Assembly (NCBI RefSeq): GCF_006094275.1 | Contig: NZ_CP034412.1 | Location: 2,666,001-2,730,000, forward strand | Length of the DNA: 64,000 nucleotides | Direction of reading: 5' to 3' | Source of the DNA: Glutamicibacter creatinolyticus | GTDB taxonomy: Bacteria; Actinomycetota; Actinomycetes; Actinomycetales; Micrococcaceae | In this document: one piece after another, positions 60,403-64,000 of the stretch | Layout: each line of letters starts with the position of its first letter | Position numbering within the stretch: the stretch's first letter is position 1 | Notes under the pieces: model-generated | Database searches by the model: none | Told to the model about the DNA's origin: nothing | Seen by the model: only the letters and a program-made list of their open reading frames with translations | Made by a program: the position numbers and the translations under genes

Positions 60403-60621
60403 ACCACTACCCTACTCACTACGCATCACCGGCACCCAGAACTGCCTGCGGTGTTGCGGCCGCTCACTAGGGCATGTGACGCCAATTACGGTTTTCTCCA
60501 GTTAGAGAGTAACGTGTTTTCCCGGGTTCGGTGGTTTAAGGGAACGACCATCGGCTTCAGGGACGCATAATTTTGCCTTAGCACCGTGAGCACCGGGGCG
60601 GGGCCGAGGAAGGAGACGACC

Positions 60622-62082
60622 GTGGCTGGCGAAATCACGCAGCAGACACAGTCGCAGGACAATCAAAAGCTCGAACGGGCGCTGTCCAACCGGCACATCC
60701 AGCTAATCGCCATCGGCGGGGCCATCGGCACCGGCCTGTTCATGGGTTCGGGCAAGACCATCGCCGTCGCCGGCCCCTCGGTGATCTTCGTGTACATGAT
60801 TATCGGGTTCATGCTCTTCTTCGTCATGCGGGCCATGGGCGAGATCCTGCTGAGCAACCTGGAGTACAAGACCTTCTCCGAGTTCGCCGGTGACCTGCTC
60901 GGTCCGTGGGCCGGCTTCTTTACCGGGTGGACCTACTGGTTCTGCTGGGTGGTCACCGGGATCGCCGACGTGGTGGCGATCGCCCACTATGTGGCCTTCT
61001 GGTGGGGCGACCTGCCCCTGTGGATTCCGGCACTGACGTGCATCGTGCTGCTGGTTGCCCTGAACCTTCCCAGCGTGAAGAACTTCGGTGAAACCGAGTT
61101 CTGGTTTGCGCTGATCAAGATCGTGGCGATCCTGGCGCTGATCGTCACCGGGCTGGCCATGATCGTGCTCGGTTTCGAGGCCGACGGAACCCGCGCCTCG
61201 TTCTCCAACCTGTGGAACTACGGAGGACTGTTCCCCACCGGCATGATGGGCTTCATCGCCGGATTCCAGATTGCCGTGTTCGCCTTTGTGGGCATTGAAC
61301 TGGTGGGCACCACTGCAGCGGAAACCAAGGACCCGGAAAAGACCCTGCCGCGCGCGGTGAACTCGATCCCGCTGCGCATTATCCTGTTCTACGTCGGCTC
61401 GCTGGTCATCCTGATGTCGGTCACTCCCTGGGTCAAGTTCTCCCCCGAGGAATCCCCGTTCGTGGGCATGTTCGCGCTGGCCGGACTGGTCGGTGCCGCC
61501 GGCGTGGTGAATTTCGTCGTGCTCACCTCGGCAACCTCCAGCGCCAACTCCGGGATCTACTCGACCTCGCGCATGATCTACTCGCTGGCGGTGGACGGGG
61601 ATGCGCCCAAGCGCTTTGGCAAGCTGACCAAGAACCAGGTGCCGCGCAACGCCCTGCTGTTCTCCTGCATGTTCCTGCTGGCCGGCGTCGTGCTGCTCTA
61701 CACCGAGGGCTCGGTGGCCGAGGCCTTCACCCTGGTCACCACAATCTCCGCACTGTGCTTCATGTTCGTGTGGACGATGATCCTGCTCAGCTACCTGGTG
61801 TACCGCAAGCGCCGCCCGCACCTGCATGATCAGAGCAAGTTCAAGATGCCCTTTGGCATGCTGATGCCCTATGTGGTGCTGGCGTTCTTCGTGTTCATCC
61901 TGTGGACCTTGACCACCCAGCCCGACACGCTCCAGGCCCTGCTGGCCACCCCGGTCTGGTTCGCCATTCTTGGGGTGTGCTACCTGAAGCTGCGCAAGAA
62001 CCCGCAGCATCAGGCCCTGCGCCAGGCGCATGCCGCCAAGGTCGAGGAGGAGAACCAGGCCGCGGCACTGTACCGCGGCTAA
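60622..62082 (+). CDS. cycA: D-serine/D-alanine/glycine transporter
   Basis: 486 aa from GTG 60622, with AAGGAG 6 nt upstream; a GTG 36 nt earlier is less likely. The amino acid transporter (AAT) family signature SNRHIQLIAIGGAIGTGLFM begins at residue 28, followed by FVYMIIGFMLFFVMRAMGEI and GWTYWFCWVVTGIADVVAIA, nearly as in E. coli CycA. Twelve helices. It imports glycine, D-alanine, D-serine and cycloserine. Confidence 0.93.
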   Translation: MAGEITQQTQSQDNQKLERALSNRHIQLIAIGGAIGTGLFMGSGKTIAVAGPSVIFVYMIIGFMLFFVMRAMGEILLSNLEYKTFSEFAGDLLGPWAGFFTGWTYWFCWVVTGIADVVAIAHYVAFWWGDLPLWIPALTCIVLLVALNLPSVKNFGETEFWFALIKIVAILALIVTGLAMIVLGFEADGTRASFSNLWNYGGLFPTGMMGFIAGFQIAVFAFVGIELVGTTAAETKDPEKTLPRAVNSIPLRIILFYVGSLVILMSVTPWVKFSPEESPFVGMFALAGLVGAAGVVNFVVLTSATSSANSGIYSTSRMIYSLAVDGDAPKRFGKLTKNQVPRNALLFSCMFLLAGVVLLYTEGSVAEAFTLVTTISALCFMFVWTMILLSYLVYRKRRPHLHDQSKFKMPFGMLMPYVVLAFFVFILWTLTTQPDTLQALLATPVWFAILGVCYLKLRKNPQHQALRQAHAAKVEEENQAAALYRG

Positions 62083-62120
62083 TCTCCCCGCCTCCCCTGG
62101 CGGTTCAGGGCAACCGTTGC

Positions 62121-62543
62121 TCAGGCGGCCTCGTTCGGTGCTTTCCGGACGGGGCCGCCGTGCTTCATCAGGTGCACCTCCAGGACCCTTGCCACCAGCC
62201 CATAGCGCCGGTGCACTCCCAGGGTGTACTTGCCCGCACCGGTCTTCAGGGCGAAGTACATCAGCCGCCCGTCCTTCCAATCCGCGGTGTGGCCGTGGTC
62301 GTAGTATTCGCCGCGCAGCACCTGGCGTGCCAGCCCATTGAGCATGATCAATGTGTCTTCTTCGCTGATGCCCCGCACCAGGAATTCCGGCTGCCCCAGG
62401 CGGGTCAGACCCACGGTGTACCCGAACACGCGTTTGGGGTTCGGGTCCTGGATGCAGTAGACGGCGTAGCCGTTCTGGGCGATCTGCCCGTTGATGTGTG
62501 CTTCAACTTCGGCGGCGGACATGCCATCGCACATCATGCACAT
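62121..62543 (-). CDS. DUF4262 protein, copy A
   Basis: 140 aa from ATG 62543 with GTGAGGA just upstream. DUF4262 pattern: YAVYCIQDPNPKRVFGYTVG, GQPEFLVRGI, LARQVLRGEYYDHGH and FALKTGAGKYTLGVHRRYG. The N-terminus has MCMMCDGM, a C-X2-C pair shared with copy B (MCTIC). Function unknown. A TTATCCACA site lies about 87 nt upstream. Confidence 0.82.
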   Translation of the reverse strand: MCMMCDGMSAAEVEAHINGQIAQNGYAVYCIQDPNPKRVFGYTVGLTRLGQPEFLVRGISEEDTLIMLNGLARQVLRGEYYDHGHTADWKDGRLMYFALKTGAGKYTLGVHRRYGLVARVLEVHLMKHGGPVRKAPNEAA

Positions 62544-62629
62544 GGTCCTCACTCCTTGGATGGTGTTTGCTTCTCCGGCTTTCCCAGTGTTGACCCGGGC
62601 AAGGGTGTTCTTGGGCTTGATCGCGGATT

Positions 62630-62638
62630 TGTGGATAA
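62630..62638 (-). promoter_or_regulatory. TTATCCACA DnaA-box-like site upstream of DUF4262 copy A
   Basis: The minus strand reads TTATCCACA-AATCCGC. It is the classical DnaA box and recurs before copy B and before the small HTH gene at 14.7 kb. Confidence 0.45.
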
Positions 62639-62696
62639 CTTCCTTCGTGGGGACCGCTGCCTCCAGCCGGGCAACACCCCACCGGCTTGACCGGGT

Positions 62697-63146
62697 TCAC
62701 CGACCGCGCCGGTCGTAGGGTTCATCCTCGTCCTCCAGTTCGAGGTAACCCCCGTCCTGCTCCTCGGCGGGGACAACCATGAGCACCCTGGTCCCTTCGC
62801 CGTAGCGGCACATGGCGATCGGGGCGATTTCCTCAACGTTGACGATCTCCTCGAAAGTCAACGCGAACCCGAACCAGTAGGTGATGTCATCACGTTCGAA
62901 GCGTTGGCCATGGTGGACGATGCCGTGCGCCAGGTTGCGCAGCATCTTCACCACGAACGTGGTGTCTTCCTCCCAGATCATCAGCTCCGGGTGCCCCTTG
63001 GCGCTGAGACCGATGGTGTGCCCGAAACGCGTTGTCTCGTCCGGGTTTTGGTACAGCATCACGCTGCATCCGTCGTTCTTGATGTCCTGGCTGATGTCCC
63101 GGTTCAGTTGAGCCTGGGGCGAATCAGGGGCGCAAATCGTGCACAT
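62697..63146 (-). CDS. DUF4262 protein, copy B
   Basis: 149 aa. Same layout as copy A: MCTIC at the start, TRFGHTIGLSAKGHPELMIW, MLRNLAHGIVHHGQRFERDD and FALTFEEIVNVEE. It has an extra acidic tail (EEQDGGYLELEDEDEPYD). Copy A lies downstream on the same strand, 153 nt away, each with its own upstream region. Probably a duplication that has diverged greatly. Confidence 0.82.
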   Translation of the reverse strand: MCTICAPDSPQAQLNRDISQDIKNDGCSVMLYQNPDETTRFGHTIGLSAKGHPELMIWEEDTTFVVKMLRNLAHGIVHHGQRFERDDITYWFGFALTFEEIVNVEEIAPIAMCRYGEGTRVLMVVPAEEQDGGYLELEDEDEPYDRRGR

Positions 63147-63258
63147 CTGAAATCACTTCCTCAATCGGCGCGCAGCCGTTGGGCGGTTCCACGGCGGTCG
63201 TCGCGGATAGATTCCAGTGTCGTGCCGATATGCCTCGGCAAACGGTGCCCGGCAAATC

Positions 63259-63267
63259 TGTGGATAA
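63259..63267 (-). promoter_or_regulatory. TTATCCACA DnaA-box-like site upstream of DUF4262 copy B
   Basis: The minus strand reads TTATCCACA-GATTTGC, about 113 nt upstream of the copy B ATG. See the copy A site. Confidence 0.45.
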
Positions 63268-63284
63268 GAAAGCGCGCTTAAAAC

Positions 63285-63330
63285 GAAGGACGCACCCACG
63301 GTGATCCGTTGGATCGTGGGTGCGTCCTTC
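63285..63330. terminator. Hairpin terminator downstream of the malic enzyme gene
   Basis: GAAGGACGCACCCAC (63285-63299) pairs perfectly with GTGGGTGCGTCCTTC (63316-63330), and a second stem GATCC/GGATC sits in the loop. On the minus strand, downstream of the malic enzyme stop, it ends in GTTTT. Confidence 0.78.
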
Positions 63331-63363
63331 GTGCGGCCGTGGCCCGGCCCTACAGCATGCTGC

Positions 63364-64000
63364 CTACTGGGCGGATTCGGCCGCCGCGCCAACTGCCTTG
63401 GCTACCGCGGGCATGACCCGCTCGTCCAGGGCGGAGGGGATGATGTAGTCGGCTGCCAGATCCTCGCCGACCAGGTCGGCGATCGCATGTGCGGCGGCCA
63501 CCTTCATCTGTTCGGTGATCTTCGCAGCCCCGGAATCCAGTGCACCGCGGAAGATGCCCGGGAACGCCAGCACGTTGTTGATTTGGTTCGGGAAGTCGCT
63601 GCGCCCGGTAGCGACCACCGCCGCATACTTTTTGGCGTCCTGCGGCATGATCTCCGGGTTGGGGTTGGACAGTGCAAAGATGATCGCGTCCTTGTTCATT
63701 CGCGCCACGGCTTCCTCATCGAACTTCGACGAGGACAGCCCGACGACCACATCGGCGCCATCCAGTGCCTCGGCCAATCCGCCCATCACGTCCTCATGGT
63801 TGGTGATGGCCGCCAGCTCCGCCTTGGTTGCATTCAGGTCATCCCGCTCACGGTGGATGGTGCCGCGTGAATCCAGGACGATCACGTCCCCCACACCGGC
63901 CTGCAGCAGCAGCTTCGTTACCGCCACGCCGGCCGAGCCGGCACCGGAGATGACGACCTTCAGCGCGGAGAGGTCGCGCTGGGTGTAGCGGGCCGCGCCG
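63364..64000 (-). CDS. NAD(P)-dependent malic enzyme (partial, N-terminus off the right edge)
   Basis: About 212 C-terminal residues are visible. The NAD(P) site ALKVVISGAGSAGVAV is followed by DSRGTIHRERDDLN, GADVVVGLSSSKFDEEAVAR, DAIIFALSNPNPEIMPQDAK and GRSDFPNQINNVLAFPGIFR, the malic enzyme pattern. It decarboxylates malate to pyruvate. The short bacterial form without a phosphotransacetylase tail is shown by the stop at 63364. Confidence 0.93.
   Translation of the reverse strand, partial: GAARYTQRDLSALKVVISGAGSAGVAVTKLLLQAGVGDVIVLDSRGTIHRERDDLNATKAELAAITNHEDVMGGLAEALDGADVVVGLSSSKFDEEAVARMNKDAIIFALSNPNPEIMPQDAKKYAAVVATGRSDFPNQINNVLAFPGIFRGALDSGAAKITEQMKVAAAHAIADLVGEDLAADYIIPSALDERVMPAVAKAVGAAAESAQ

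Overview
The window is high-GC, densely coded DNA from an actinobacterium, most likely a member of the Micrococcaceae (Arthrobacter / Glutamicibacter / Kocuria group). The basis is family-level recognition: a flavin putrescine oxidase, a SirR/MntR-type metal regulator, meso-DAP dehydrogenase, lutABC with an LldP permease, a small BldC/excisionase-like helix-turn-helix protein, frequent GTG starts and 4-nt gene overlaps. Genus is an inference. No tRNA, rRNA, replication origin or Cas gene was seen.

Layout. 1-11 kb: a UvrA-like ABC ATPase cut by the left edge; a DUF6328 membrane protein; an MpaB-like protein; the MntR regulator convergent with a manganese-type ABC transporter; two 116-aa cupins flanking a PTH2-like protein; and a secreted protein with six SH3 domains. 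11-18 kb: flavin reductase, acetyltransferase, a membrane protein, a MerR/TipA regulator with a textbook MerR promoter, Lrp and TetR regulators, an MFS exporter and an ArsC-like phosphatase. 18-23 kb: a putrescine unit (oxidase, universal stress protein, APC permease) divergent from a TetR regulator across a clear operator. 23-30 kb: small membrane proteins, an SDR protein, an Lrp regulator, and an operon of Rieske ferredoxin, ferredoxin reductase, MFS transporter and VTT membrane protein, divergent from a MarR regulator.

30-32.4 kb is an accessory scar: a 5'-truncated IS110-family transposase, two orphan genes, a small secreted protein, eight copies of a 21-bp palindrome (one before the secreted-protein gene, seven in a row after it), and the last 39 codons of an OsmC-like gene. 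This is the least explained part of the window.

32.4-39.2 kb: a cytochrome P450, then a complete lactate module (lldP and a FadR-type regulator on one strand, lutABC on the other) with three perfect copies of TGGTCAGACCA between them. 39.3-48.3 kb: an SdhA-like flavoprotein, a LysR regulator, and a five-gene biotin operon bioB-bioA-bioF-P450-bioD with translational overlaps throughout and two BioQ-like operators. Its P450 keeps the haem and oxygen-activation motifs but has lost both the ExxR motif and the meander. 48.6-64 kb: ArfB, a DUF4190-like protein, Ddh, YceI, an isochorismatase-like hydrolase, an OpuC-type betaine/choline ABC transporter, FAH and RraA-like proteins, an AGCS symporter, a CoA-ester lyase, CycA, two tandem DUF4262 proteins with DnaA-box-like sites upstream, and a malic enzyme cut by the right edge. 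Long perfect hairpins separate most convergent units.
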